Shown here in pieces: positions 8,808-17,537 of a stretch of DNA of 64,000 nucleotides (position 1 is its first letter; every line of letters begins with the position of its first letter). The stretch is taken from positions 436,602 through 500,601 of the forward strand of contig NZ_DF158897.1 of NCBI RefSeq assembly GCF_000307265.1. The letters run 5' to 3'. The stretch is from Oscillibacter ruminantium GH1. GTDB lineage: Bacteria; Bacillota; Clostridia; Oscillospirales; Oscillospiraceae. Below the pieces are notes generated by a model. It searched no databases. It was not told the origin of the DNA and saw nothing but the letters and a program-made list of their open reading frames with translations. The translations under genes and the position numbers were made by a program.

Positions 8808-9974
8808 TTATTTGCTTTTTGCCTCCAAGAATTCGGCCATCTGGCGGGCAACCAGCTTTCCGGCCAAAGCGGCCTCCTCCGGAGAGTTTCCGGCGGCCCC
8901 CACTTCCAGCAAAAGGGAACCGGTGGTGGCGTGCTGATTATAACGAGAATTTCGTAAGAGGATGGGACGCAGCAGCGTGGGGTACGTCTGCGTGATATTC
9001 TGCTGCACCGCCACCGCCAGCTTCAGATTTTCCATCCACTTGGGATGGGGCAGGCCGCTGCCGTCGCTGCCCACCACAATCGTCACCTGTGCGGCATTTC
9101 CCACCCCTTCCACCGGAGAGATTACCTTGTATTCATTGCCTTCTGTGTCCTCGATGGCGTCCCGGTGAACGTCCAGAATAAAGTGGATGGAGGGGTACTG
9201 CGTGAGATAGCTCTCGATGGCCTTTAAGGACCGATCATACGACCCGGAATAAGAGGGGTAGTCGTACAGCGTCCGGTCATGGAGGACGGAAATGCCCGCC
9301 TCGCCAAAGGTCTGGGCCATCACATCACCCACGGCCACTACATTGTATCGGGTGTCGGTACTGCGGTGATTTCCGGAGTATTCCACCTCCACCCCCGGCG
9401 CAGGGGTATAGGCCTCGCTTCCGTGAGTATGGATAATTAGAATTTGAGGCTCTTCGTCGGTCAGTCCCGCGTCAAAAGAAGTCGTCAGGTCCTGAATGCT
9501 CAGGGCGTGTTCGGTACTGTTGGTAATATAGACCTTGCCTGTGACGGTATACCCCGCATCCCCCGTGGGCACCAGTGTTTTCGCGGTAACGCCGTTTTCC
9601 GGGATATTCTCTGCGGGAACCGGAGATGTATCCAACGGCGTTTCTTCCACCGGAGTCTGCGCCACCGGTTCTTGGGGAGCATCCGGCATCTCCGTGGACA
9701 AAAGCTGCGCCACGGTTTCCCGCGCGGACAGCAGCAGGGGAGACTCCGCAATTGTCAGCACGGCGGCGGGAGACAGTCCGTCCTCCGGCCCCAAATCGCC
9801 CAGTTCCCATTGCAGCGCCGACAGAGGCGCCGACGCCTCCTGCCGCAGGGCCGAAATCGCGGAGGCGATGGTGTCGCTTCCGGCTGTGACCGCCACGCCC
9901 CACAGGGTACACGCCGCCAGACCCATGGCCCCAAGCCTGCGGGGACCGCTTCGCTTTTTCGCGGCTGTTTTCAT
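8808..9974 (-). CDS. spoIIP: Stage II sporulation protein P
   Basis: 388-aa peptidoglycan hydrolase needed with SpoIID and SpoIIM for septal wall thinning and engulfment in endospore formers. One N-terminal membrane helix (about residues 15-35) and a proline-rich, low-complexity linker precede the catalytic domain (about residues 175-385), with the family motifs ILIIHTHGSEAY, RYNVVAVGD, HFILDVHRDAI and SLLLEVGAAGNSPEEA. ATG9974 is chosen because GAGG sits about 7 nt upstream; longer in-frame starts lack a site. It lies convergent to hemW and is probably under mother-cell sigma-E control, though no sigma-E promoter could be assigned. Confidence 0.95.
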   Translation of the reverse strand: MKTAAKKRSGPRRLGAMGLAACTLWGVAVTAGSDTIASAISALRQEASAPLSALQWELGDLGPEDGLSPAAVLTIAESPLLLSARETVAQLLSTEMPDAPQEPVAQTPVEETPLDTSPVPAENIPENGVTAKTLVPTGDAGYTVTGKVYITNSTEHALSIQDLTTSFDAGLTDEEPQILIIHTHGSEAYTPAPGVEVEYSGNHRSTDTRYNVVAVGDVMAQTFGEAGISVLHDRTLYDYPSYSGSYDRSLKAIESYLTQYPSIHFILDVHRDAIEDTEGNEYKVISPVEGVGNAAQVTIVVGSDGSGLPHPKWMENLKLAVAVQQNITQTYPTLLRPILLRNSRYNQHATTGSLLLEVGAAGNSPEEAALAGKLVARQMAEFLEAKSK

Positions 9975-10012
9975 TTGCATCACCTCTGTGGACAACCTAT
10001 GCGCTATCAGCC

Positions 10013-10050
10013 AAAAAAAGAATCGCCGGCCTATAAAGGCCGGCGATTTT
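10013..10050 (-). terminator. Terminator of the tatD-radical SAM operon
   Basis: AATCGCCGGCC and GGCCGGCGATT form an 11-bp stem over TATAAA; on the minus strand it is followed by a run of seven T. Confidence 0.92.
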
Positions 10051-10096
10051 CACGTCGTATTTTTAAGACATCCCCAGTGCTTATGCAAACAGGCCC

Positions 10097-10723
10097 TCAG
10101 TCCTCGATATACTCCCGCACCCGGTAGGTTGCGCCCACTTCTTCTTCGCAGATGCGGCGGCAATTTTCAATCTCCTCCTTGGGAATCGTATCTACCACGG
10201 TCATCATCACCTTGGGGACGTACTGCCGCAGCTCCTTAGCAAAGTCCTTCATCGCCTGATACGCCCCGCTCTGCGCCGGATGGCACAGGGCGTTGTACTT
10301 CTCCGCCGTATCGGTATTCAAGGAGATGGAAACCATGTCAAACCGCCCGGCAAAGTCCGGGGCGATGTTCCGTCCGTGAATCAGACTGCCGGTGCCGTTG
10401 GTGTCCATCCGGGTAAAGATTTTTTTACCTTGAGCCTTCAGTTGGTCGATCACCCAGCAAATATCCTCCATGCGATAGCTGGGCTCGCCAAAGCCGCAGA
10501 ACACCAGCTGCTCATACTTGCTCAGGTCCCGCTTTTCGATGTCCGCCAGAATTTCCTCCCGAGTAGGCTCCCGCTCCAGCCACAGGTTGTGCGTATAAAT
10601 ACTGCCGCTGCCCTTGTTGTGCCGCAGACAAAAATTGCAGTTGAAGTTGCAGCGGTTGGTGGTGTTCACATATAGGTTGCCGCCGTATTCATAGGTGATG
10701 GTAAAGCCTTTTTTCTTTTCCAT
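10097..10723 (-). CDS. TatD-linked radical SAM protein
   Basis: 208-aa radical SAM enzyme of the TatD-associated type (tatD_link_rSAM, TIGR04038). The 4Fe-4S motif is in NRCNFNCNFCLRH near the N-terminus, followed by FCGFGEPSYR and a short SAM barrel; there is no SPASM domain. Family members occur next to tatD, and here the gene follows tatD directly: the tatD stop overlaps an alternative TTG start at 10732. ATG10723 is preferred because GAGG lies 10 nt upstream. The reaction and substrate are not known. The pairing suggests that the two proteins act on the same molecule, which is inference. Confidence 0.9.
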   Translation of the reverse strand: MEKKKGFTITYEYGGNLYVNTTNRCNFNCNFCLRHNKGSGSIYTHNLWLEREPTREEILADIEKRDLSKYEQLVFCGFGEPSYRMEDICWVIDQLKAQGKKIFTRMDTNGTGSLIHGRNIAPDFAGRFDMVSISLNTDTAEKYNALCHPAQSGAYQAMKDFAKELRQYVPKVMMTVVDTIPKEEIENCRRICEEEVGATYRVREYIED

Positions 10724-10728
10724 GATGT

Positions 10729-11493
10729 TCAAACCTCAATTCCAAACAATTGTTTTCCGTTTTGCGCGGCAATTTGCGCCAGCTTCTCTGGGGCCATATT
10801 TTTCCACAGGGCCAAGGTCTGTGCGATATACAAAAGATTTCTGCTGTCGTTCCGTTTCCCACGGTTCGGAACGGGGGAGAGGTAAGGGGAGTCCGTCTCC
10901 AACAGGATGCGCTCCGGCGGCGTCACCGCTGCCACCTCCTGCGCTTTGCGGGCGTTTTTATAGGTAATCGGGCCGTCAAACCCCAGATACCAGCCTCGCT
11001 TGAGAAGAACTTCCGCCATTTCCGCACTGCCGGAATAGCAGTGGAACACGCCCCTCGCTTTCGGAAACTCCTCGATGATGGCCAAGCTGTCTCCGTGGGC
11101 GTCCCGGTCGTGGATAATCACGGGAAGGTCCAACTCCACCGCCAACGCCAGCTGACGGCGGAAAATATCCTGCTGAAATTCTCTGGGTGGATTGGTGTCC
11201 CAATGATAATCCAATCCGATCTCTCCAATGGCAACCGCCTTTGGGTGCGCCGCCAGACGGCGGATCATTTCCACTTCCGCGTCGCCGCACCCACCGCAGT
11301 TCTCCGGGTGAAGACCCACGGCGGCGTAGACATGATCAAACCGTTCCGCCAGCGCCACGGCGGCCCGGGAGGATTCCACATCGCAGCCGGGGTCCACCAT
11401 AAGGTTCACGCCAAATTCCGGCAGGGCGGAGAGCAGCGCGTCCCGATCCGGGTCAAACGCCGCGTCGTCATAATGAGCATGGGTGTCGAACAA
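10729..11493 (-). CDS. tatD: TatD family metal-dependent hydrolase/DNase
   Basis: 254-aa amidohydrolase-fold nuclease. Metal ligands lie in FDTHAHYDD (HxH), GEIGLDYHWD (Glu), IIHDRDAH, GVFHCYSGS and LLETDSPYL (the terminal Asp). E. coli TatD and YcfH act as 3'-5' exonucleases or phosphodiesterases; the role in Clostridia is less clear. TTG start with GGAGG 7 nt upstream. In many Firmicutes tatD lies beside metG; here metG is just upstream on the same strand but is separated by a terminator and a promoter. The linked radical SAM gene follows. Confidence 0.93.
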   Translation of the reverse strand: MFDTHAHYDDAAFDPDRDALLSALPEFGVNLMVDPGCDVESSRAAVALAERFDHVYAAVGLHPENCGGCGDAEVEMIRRLAAHPKAVAIGEIGLDYHWDTNPPREFQQDIFRRQLALAVELDLPVIIHDRDAHGDSLAIIEEFPKARGVFHCYSGSAEMAEVLLKRGWYLGFDGPITYKNARKAQEVAAVTPPERILLETDSPYLSPVPNRGKRNDSRNLLYIAQTLALWKNMAPEKLAQIAAQNGKQLFGIEV

Positions 11494-11526
11494 GAAGATT
11501 CCTCCGTTTCCTGCATTTATGCCATC

Positions 11527-11555
11527 AGTATAATCTCTTTCCCCACTTCCCGCAA
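11527..11555 (-). promoter_or_regulatory. Promoter of tatD operon
   Basis: On the minus strand: TTGCGG (11555-11550), 17-bp spacer, TATACT (11532-11527). Confidence 0.75.
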
Positions 11556-11556
11556 G

Positions 11557-11601
11557 GGGAAAACGAAACCCACCCCGCCGAATGGCAGAGGTGGGCTTCG
11601 T
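11557..11601 (-). terminator. Terminator of metG
   Basis: A 12-bp stem (ACGAAACCCACC with a complement carrying one wobble) over a 15-base loop, followed by TTTT on the minus strand. The T-tract is short. Confidence 0.65.
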
Positions 11602-11690
11602 CTATCAAGCATCTTATAGGTTTTTATCGCTTGCGGCGCAAGGAATTGCTCTCAAAAAACGCAGCGGAGCAGACTTTGCCCCAACGACGA

Positions 11691-13655
11691 TTAGCACATT
11701 TTCGCGCCGGCGGGAATCGCGTCGTCCACCATCAAAAGGTGAAGGCACTCCTCGCCCTTTTCCGTGTGGACGGCGGAGATCAGCATCCCGTTGGACTCCT
11801 GCCCCATCATCTTGCGGGGAGGCAGGTTCACAATGGCCACCAGCGTCTTGCCCACCAAATCCTCCGGCTGATACCACTTGTGAATGCCGGAGAGAATCTG
11901 CCGGTCCGTGCCGGTTCCGTCGTCCAACGTGAATTTCAGCAGCTTTTCGGACTTTTTCACAGCCTCGCAGGCCTTCACCTTCACTGCCCGGAAATCGGAC
12001 TTGCAGAATGTGTCAAAATCCACCTTTTCCGTCAGCTGAGGTTCCAGCTCGATTGCGGGAAGATTTTCCCTTCTGGCGGCCTCCTGCACCGCGTCCAGCG
12101 CCTGCAGTTCCTTTTCCACATCAATACGCGGGAAGATATTCTCCCCCTTGTGGACCTTGGCGGCAGCGGGCAGCACACCCCATTTGGCGGCGGCTTCCCA
12201 ATCGGTCATCTCCGTAGATGCGCCGATCTGGTCAAAAATCTTGGCGCAGCTGTCGGGCGTGAAGGGCAGCAGCAGTGTTCCGCAGATGCGCAGCGTTTCC
12301 AGCAGGTTGTACATCACCCGGGCAAGACGCGGCTTTTTCGCCTCGTCCTTTGCCAGAACCCACGGGGCCGTCTCGTCGATATATTTGTTGGCCCGGGAGA
12401 TGACCTTGAATGTCTCCTCCAGACCGTTTTGCATCTGGAACTTTTCCATCTGGGCCTCGTACTTGTCCCGCAGGGCGGAGGCCATGGCGATCAACTCGCC
12501 GTCCATCGGGTCTTCCTCCTGAACTGCGGGCAGCTGGCCGTCGAAATACTTTTCCACCATGGCGGCGGTGCGGGAGAGGAGGTTGCCAAGATCGTTGGCA
12601 AGGTCGGTGTTGATGCACTGGATCAAAAGCTCATTGGAGAAATTGCCGTCCTGTCCGAAGGGGAAGGAGCGCAGCAGGAAGAAGCGCAGCGCGTCCGTTC
12701 CGTACCGCTCGGCCAGCAGATAGGGGTCCACCACATTGCCCTTGGACTTGGACATCTTGCCGCCGTCCAGCAGCAGCCAGCCATGGCCGTAGACATGCTT
12801 GGGCAGGGGCATTTCCATGCTCATCAGCATGGCGGGCCAGATAATGGAGTGGAACCGGACGATCTCCTTGCCCACGAAGTGGACGTCGGCGGGCCAATAT
12901 TTGTCATAGTCATGATACTGCTCGTTCAAAAAGCCCAGTGCCGTGGTGTAGTTAAACAACGCGTCCACCCACACATAGACCACATGGCCCGGGTCAAAAT
13001 CCACAGGCACACCCCAAGTGAAGCTGGTGCGGGAAACGCACAGGTCTTCAAGGCCCGGGTCGATGAAGTTGTGGATCATTTCGTTGACGCGGGTGCGGGG
13101 CTGAAGGAAATCGGTGTTTTCCAGCAGGTCCCGGACTTTGTCGGCATACTTGCTCAGGCGGAAGAAATAGGCTTCCTCCTCCGCGTCCTGCACCTCCCGG
13201 CCGCAGTCGGGGCATTTGCCGTCCTTGAGCTGGCTCTCCGTCCAGAAGGATTCGCAGGGCTTGCAGTATTTGCCCTTGTATTTGCCCTTATAGATATCGC
13301 CGTTGTCGTGCATCTTCTTGAAAATCTTCTGCACGGCGGCAACGTGGTACTCGTCGGTGGTGCGGATGAAGCGGTCGTTGGAAATGTTCATCAGCTTCCA
13401 CAGGTCCCGGATTCCCTTGGGGCCGTCCACAATATTGTCCACGAACTGCTGAGGCGTGACCCCAGCCTCTTTGGCCTTGTCCTCAATCTTCTGTCCGTGC
13501 TCGTCCGTGCCGGTGAGGAACATCACATCCTTCCCCTTCAGGCGCTGATACCGGGCGGTGGCGTCCGTTGCCACGGTGCAGTAGGTGTGGCCGATGTGCA
13601 GCTTGTCCGACGGGTAGTAAATCGGCGTTGTGATATAGAATCTCTCTTTTTCCAT
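11691..13655 (-). CDS. metG: Methionyl-tRNA synthetase
   Basis: 654-aa class I synthetase charging tRNA-Met. The HIGH motif is literal (KLHIGHTYC, about residue 21), KMSKSKGN lies near residue 297, and a zinc-knuckle CxxC pair (KPCESFW, CPDCGRE) sits in the connective peptide. The C-terminal ~110 residues form the EMAP/Trbp111-like tRNA-binding domain (FDTFCKSDFRAVKV, GIHKWYQPEDLVGK, NLPPRKMMGQESNGM), as in Bacillus MetG. GGAGG lies upstream of ATG13655. It has a promoter at 13721-13749 and no T-box leader in the short 5' gap. Confidence 0.97.
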   Translation of the reverse strand: MEKERFYITTPIYYPSDKLHIGHTYCTVATDATARYQRLKGKDVMFLTGTDEHGQKIEDKAKEAGVTPQQFVDNIVDGPKGIRDLWKLMNISNDRFIRTTDEYHVAAVQKIFKKMHDNGDIYKGKYKGKYCKPCESFWTESQLKDGKCPDCGREVQDAEEEAYFFRLSKYADKVRDLLENTDFLQPRTRVNEMIHNFIDPGLEDLCVSRTSFTWGVPVDFDPGHVVYVWVDALFNYTTALGFLNEQYHDYDKYWPADVHFVGKEIVRFHSIIWPAMLMSMEMPLPKHVYGHGWLLLDGGKMSKSKGNVVDPYLLAERYGTDALRFFLLRSFPFGQDGNFSNELLIQCINTDLANDLGNLLSRTAAMVEKYFDGQLPAVQEEDPMDGELIAMASALRDKYEAQMEKFQMQNGLEETFKVISRANKYIDETAPWVLAKDEAKKPRLARVMYNLLETLRICGTLLLPFTPDSCAKIFDQIGASTEMTDWEAAAKWGVLPAAAKVHKGENIFPRIDVEKELQALDAVQEAARRENLPAIELEPQLTEKVDFDTFCKSDFRAVKVKACEAVKKSEKLLKFTLDDGTGTDRQILSGIHKWYQPEDLVGKTLVAIVNLPPRKMMGQESNGMLISAVHTEKGEECLHLLMVDDAIPAGAKMC

Positions 13656-13720
13656 GGAAATTTTCCTCCTTTTCCGCCCCCCGAATGGAAGAGGGCGGTA
13701 ATAAACGTCTGTAAATTTAA

Positions 13721-13749
13721 AGTATATGCCAAATAGCGGAAAATAACAA
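13721..13749 (-). promoter_or_regulatory. Promoter of metG
   Basis: On the minus strand: TTGTTA (13749-13744), 17-bp spacer, TATACT (13726-13721). It lies within 35 bases of the end of the upstream MATE gene. Confidence 0.8.
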
Positions 13750-13754
13750 CCGCC

Positions 13755-15119
13755 TCAGGAAGTTTCGTCCGCCAGACTGCCCCGTTTTTTCCACCGGCCG
13801 GAGAGATAATAGGTCACACACAGCACAAAGCCGCCTATCCACCCGATTCCAAACCCATAGAACATATAGGCGGGGCCAAAGTGGTTCGCCAGATAGTAAA
13901 CCGCCGGAACACGCAGCACGATCATGGACAGGATCGTGACCGTCATGGGAAACACGCTTTCTCCCGCTCCGCGCATTGCGCCGTTGAGAATGTACATCAC
14001 GCCGAACAGGGCATAGGGCGGCATGATGGCCCGGATATAATAGTTCCCCGCCTCCGCCACCGCCGCTTCGGGGGAGAAGAGGTGAAACAACCTGTCGGAC
14101 CAAACCAAAAGTACCACCGTCATCAAAAGACACCACACCACCGTGGCCGTCACCGTCATGCGCACTCCTTGCCGCACTCGCTCCGGCTTTTTCGCACCCA
14201 CATTCTGGCCAACAAAGGCGGTAACGGAGTTGGTAAGGGCCTGCACCGCCAGAAATGCCATGCTGTCCAGCTTATTGCCCACGTTGTAGGCGGCGGTGTA
14301 CGCCGTACCGAAGGTGTTGACTTTGCTCATTACCGTCATCACGCCGATAGACACCAGAGACATCTGAAATCCCGCGGGAAGGCCAATGCCCAACACCTGA
14401 CGGAAAAGCGTTTTGTCAAACCGAAAACAAAAGGGGTGAATGGCAATTTGAGGGTATTTTCGATTGATGTAAAGCAGACCGAACAGCCAAGAAAATGTCT
14501 GGGAGATGATGGTGCCCAGCGCCACGCCGGCAACGCCCATTCCCGCGCAGAGCACCAGAATCAAATCCAGCGCAATGTTCAGTCCCGCGGCAACGGCCAG
14601 AAACAGCAGGGTGGTCCGGCTGTTGCCGATACCGTTGAGGATACCGGCGTTGGTGTTATAGCCGATGGTCCCCACCAGCCCGGCGCAGACGATCATCAGA
14701 TAGACCCAAGCCTCATGATAAGCCGCCTCATCCACCCGCAGCAAAAAGAGCAGGGGTTTGACCAGCAGCAATGCCAGAATCGTCACAGGAATGGCCGACA
14801 CAAGGAACGTGGTGTAAATCGTGTCCACCGCGTCCCGCACCCGGTCCAGCTTTCCCGCGCCGTAATACTGGGCAATCACCACCGTGCCGCCGTTGGCAAT
14901 CCCCATAAACAGCGAGGTGAACATGAAGATTACCGGAAAGCCGACGCCCACGGCGGCCAACGCTGCATCGCCCACATAGTTTCCCACGACCCAAGAATCC
15001 ACCATGTTGTAAAGCTGCTGGAGAAAACTCCCCAGCAGCAGAGGAAGCGCAAACAGGAAAATATGTCGCGCGGGGCTGCCGACCGTCATGTCCCGCAGAC
15101 CCCGATTCTCGTTTTCCAT
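13755..15119 (-). CDS. MATE family efflux transporter
   Basis: 454-aa multidrug/toxin exporter with about 12 hydrophobic helices in two homologous halves, expected to expel cationic compounds using a Na+ or H+ gradient. N-terminal motifs (LPLLLGSFLQQLYNMVDSWVVGNYVG and IANGGTVVIAQYYGAG, quoted in part) match NorM/DinF-like clostridial MATE proteins, and the second half repeats the pattern (NSVTAFVGQNVGAKKPER). ATG15119 is preferred because the alternative ATG15131 has AAGG immediately adjacent, too close for initiation. Substrate not deducible. metG follows downstream on the same strand but has its own promoter. Confidence 0.9.
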   Translation of the reverse strand: MENENRGLRDMTVGSPARHIFLFALPLLLGSFLQQLYNMVDSWVVGNYVGDAALAAVGVGFPVIFMFTSLFMGIANGGTVVIAQYYGAGKLDRVRDAVDTIYTTFLVSAIPVTILALLLVKPLLFLLRVDEAAYHEAWVYLMIVCAGLVGTIGYNTNAGILNGIGNSRTTLLFLAVAAGLNIALDLILVLCAGMGVAGVALGTIISQTFSWLFGLLYINRKYPQIAIHPFCFRFDKTLFRQVLGIGLPAGFQMSLVSIGVMTVMSKVNTFGTAYTAAYNVGNKLDSMAFLAVQALTNSVTAFVGQNVGAKKPERVRQGVRMTVTATVVWCLLMTVVLLVWSDRLFHLFSPEAAVAEAGNYYIRAIMPPYALFGVMYILNGAMRGAGESVFPMTVTILSMIVLRVPAVYYLANHFGPAYMFYGFGIGWIGGFVLCVTYYLSGRWKKRGSLADETS

Positions 15120-15207
15120 GAAATCTTCCATCCTTGTCCCATAAAATCACATGATTCTCATTGTACTATTTTTTTCCCATTGGAGCAACGGTTTGGTGCA
15201 AAAAACA

Positions 15208-15236
15208 TTGTCATTTTCCACGGTTCCGGGTAAACT
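15208..15236 (+). promoter_or_regulatory. Promoter of xth
   Basis: TTGTCA at 15208-15213, 17-bp spacer, TAAACT at 15231-15236, about 32 bp before the start codon. Confidence 0.78.
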
Positions 15237-15268
15237 GTGAAAAATGACTGTATTACAAGGAGGATTAT

Positions 15269-16021
15269 ATGAAGCTGGTATCATGGAACGTGAACGGCCT
15301 GCGGGCCTGCCTTGGAAAAGGCTTTTTAGATTTCTGCGCCGAGGCGGACGCGGACGTAATCTGCCTGCAGGAGACGAAAATGAAGCCGGAGCAGGCGGAG
15401 TTTGACCTGCCGGGCTATGAAAAATTTTGGAACAGCGCCGATAAACCCGGCTATTCCGGCACGGCGGTATTCACCCGCATTCCGCCACTGAACGTGACCT
15501 ATGACTTCGGCGGGGACGAACACCGCCACGAGGGCCGGGTCATCACCGCCGAATTTGAAGAATTTTATCTGGTGTGCTGTTATACGCCCAACTCTAAGGA
15601 CGAGTTAGCGCGAATCGACTACCGTATGCAGTGGGAGGACGATTTCAGAGCCTATCTTCTGGAGCTGGACCGGACAAAACCGGTGGTGCTGTGCGGCGAT
15701 TTAAATGTGGCGCACGAGGAAATAGACTTGAAAAACCCGAAAACCAACCGGGGCCACGCGGGCTTTTCCGATCAGGAGCGGGGGAAGATGACGGAGCTTT
15801 TACGCGCCGGTTTTTCTGACACCTTCCGAACCCTTTACCCCGAGCGGATCGCCTATTCCTGGTGGAGCTACCGGTTCCGCGCCCGGGAGAAGAACGCGGG
15901 CTGGCGCATTGATTATTTTATCGTCTCCCAGCGGATGCAGGAGCAGGTGCGGGAGGCTTTGATCTACGATCAGATTTTCGGCAGCGATCACTGCCCTGTG
16001 GGTCTGGAACTGGCGCTTTAA
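15269..16021 (+). CDS. xth: Exodeoxyribonuclease III (AP endonuclease)
   Basis: 250-aa ExoIII/AP endonuclease of base-excision repair, cutting 5' to abasic sites. The catalytic signature residues are all visible: LVSWNVNGLRA (Asn), ICLQETKM (Glu), LCGDLNVAHEEID (Asp-Asn), WRIDYFIVS and GSDHCPVGLEL (Asp-His). AAGGAGG lies 6-8 nt upstream of ATG15269. It is convergent with gpr: the two stop codons share bases (xth TAA at 16019-16021, gpr stop at 16018-16020), with no room for a terminator between them. Confidence 0.96.
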   Translation: MKLVSWNVNGLRACLGKGFLDFCAEADADVICLQETKMKPEQAEFDLPGYEKFWNSADKPGYSGTAVFTRIPPLNVTYDFGGDEHRHEGRVITAEFEEFYLVCCYTPNSKDELARIDYRMQWEDDFRAYLLELDRTKPVVLCGDLNVAHEEIDLKNPKTNRGHAGFSDQERGKMTELLRAGFSDTFRTLYPERIAYSWWSYRFRAREKNAGWRIDYFIVSQRMQEQVREALIYDQIFGSDHCPVGLELAL

Positions 16022-16914
16022 CCCAGCAGGGCGGCCATGTCCTCAATTTCCAGCTCTTGAAGCGCCCAGTTGACCCCGTAACCCAGCATCCGGGACAGTT
16101 CCTTTACCTGCGCGTCAATATCCCGGGGCGTCACGGTGAGGGGCTGGCGGCGGCTGCGCAGCTTTTTCTCGTCAAATTCCGTCACCCCGGACTCTTCCAA
16201 AAGGTCTGCCGCCAGCGTGGCCGCGTCCACCACCGTGGGAATTCCCACGGCAAAGACCGGCACGCCCAAGGACTCCTTGTTCAGCGCCGAACGCTGATTT
16301 CCCACGCCGGAGCCGGGGACGATTCCGCTGTCGCTGAGTTGGACGGTGGCACAGACGCGGCCCGTTCGCCGGGAAGCCAGCGCATCCACGGCGATGACAA
16401 AATCCGGCTCTACCTCTTTTACCAATCCCCGCACCGCCTCGGCGGATTCCACCCCCGTGGTTCCCAAAACACCCACGGAAAAGGCCGACACCGGGCGAAA
16501 GCCTCCAAACTGGCGGGGCATGGCGGCCAGCAGATGCCGCGTGATTAACACGCTTTCCACGCACAGCGGACCCACCGCGTCCGGCGTCATAGCCCGGTTT
16601 CCAAGACCGATTACCATGGCCGCCCCATCTCCGGGCAGCATGGCCTTTAATTCCGCGCCGAGCGCCCGGACCGCCCGCTCGAAATAGCCCTCTTTCCTCT
16701 GCCAATAGTCGGTGAGATCCAGCGTTAGATAGGTTCCCACCGGTTTTCCAAGCGTCTTTGCCCCTTGTCCATCCAAAATTTCCACCCGCGTCACCGGATA
16801 GCCCTCCCGGCGGGATTTTCCGGCCTTGACACCTGAGAGCTTTGCGGTTTTTTCCGCGCTCTCCTGCCACAATTCCCGGGCCTCCATCGCCAAATCCGTC
16901 CGTTTGATATACAT
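16018..16914 (-). CDS. gpr: GPR endopeptidase (germination protease)
   Basis: 298-aa spore protease that degrades small acid-soluble proteins when spores germinate; made as a zymogen in the forespore. Family features: the TDLAMEARE prosequence motif just after the start, the hydrophobic GLGNRAMTPDAVGP loop, DFVIAVDALASR and SDSGIVPGSGVGNQR. ATG16914 is chosen because the prosequence begins there; GGAGG lies 13 nt upstream. Divergent from rpsT, its usual neighbour in Bacillus, and convergent by stop-codon overlap with xth. With spoIIP nearby it indicates an endospore former. Confidence 0.95.
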   Translation of the reverse strand: MYIKRTDLAMEARELWQESAEKTAKLSGVKAGKSRREGYPVTRVEILDGQGAKTLGKPVGTYLTLDLTDYWQRKEGYFERAVRALGAELKAMLPGDGAAMVIGLGNRAMTPDAVGPLCVESVLITRHLLAAMPRQFGGFRPVSAFSVGVLGTTGVESAEAVRGLVKEVEPDFVIAVDALASRRTGRVCATVQLSDSGIVPGSGVGNQRSALNKESLGVPVFAVGIPTVVDAATLAADLLEESGVTEFDEKKLRSRRQPLTVTPRDIDAQVKELSRMLGYGVNWALQELEIEDMAALLG

Positions 16915-17014
16915 TTTCTGTAAGCCGCCTCCCACTAAATGTTGTGCATTTTCGTTATGTTTTCCGGAAGCAGATACAATATGCAAAAAATCAAAGTTTT
17001 TTCTGAAAAAAGGC

Positions 17015-17043
17015 TTGCTTTTTGTTCAAAGAACTGTTAAAAT
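17015..17043 (+). promoter_or_regulatory. Promoter of rpsT
   Basis: TTGCTT at 17015-17020, 17-bp spacer, TAAAAT at 17038-17043. The leader that follows contains a perfect 7-bp hairpin, GTGAGAT (17057-17063) with ATCTCAC (17070-17076). Confidence 0.8.
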
Positions 17044-17108
17044 ATCATTCTGCACGGTGAGATCATAAAATCTCACGTATATTGAGTTTGCCAAAGGAGG
17101 TGTTTGGT

Positions 17109-17372
17109 TTGCCGAATATCAAGTCTGCCAAGAAGCGCGTTCTGATCGCCGAGGCGAGAAACGCCCGCAACAAGGCTGAGAAATCCGAGCTGAAGACTGC
17201 CATCAAGAAGTTCGAGGCTGTTGCCGCAGAAGGCAATCGCACCGAGGCCGATGGCGTGTACAAGGTCGCAGTGAAGAAAGTCGATCAGGCTGTTGCCAGC
17301 GGCGTTCTGCACAAGAACACGGCTGCGCGCCGCAAGAGCGCGATGACCCTGAAGCTGAATAAGATTGGCTAA
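17109..17372 (+). CDS. rpsT: 30S ribosomal protein S20
   Basis: 87-aa primary 16S rRNA-binding protein, very basic and alpha-helical. The N-terminus LPNIKSAKKRV with the following RNARNKAEKSELKT and the C-terminal HKNTAARRKSAM motif are standard S20. TTG17109 is the start: AAAGGAGGTG ends about 7 nt upstream, and the upstream in-frame ATG at 17082 lies before this site. TTG or UUG starts occur in rpsT of other bacteria and limit expression. Own promoter, leader hairpin and terminator make this a single-gene unit. Confidence 0.96.
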   Translation: MPNIKSAKKRVLIAEARNARNKAEKSELKTAIKKFEAVAAEGNRTEADGVYKVAVKKVDQAVASGVLHKNTAARRKSAMTLKLNKIG

Positions 17373-17378
17373 GAACGA

Positions 17379-17407
17379 GACGTCCGCATTTGCGGGCGTC
17401 TTTTTTT
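17379..17407 (+). terminator. Terminator of rpsT
   Basis: GACGTCCGC and GCGGGCGTC form a hairpin (one G-U pair) over ATTT, followed by seven T. Confidence 0.92.
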
Positions 17408-17537
17408 GAGAAATTTTAGTTTTTGCGGAAACACCTTACAATTGCGGCTGTTTATCCGTAAATGGTCTAACTTTTTCAACAATTCTTTCTCGTTTTGTGG
17501 AAAACTTTCTTATTCACCCCGAAGAAACGACAATTCG

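Noticed and set aside
13881..15233. A 450-codon plus-strand frame
   Set aside because: Antisense to the MATE transporter; no ribosome site and no family similarity.
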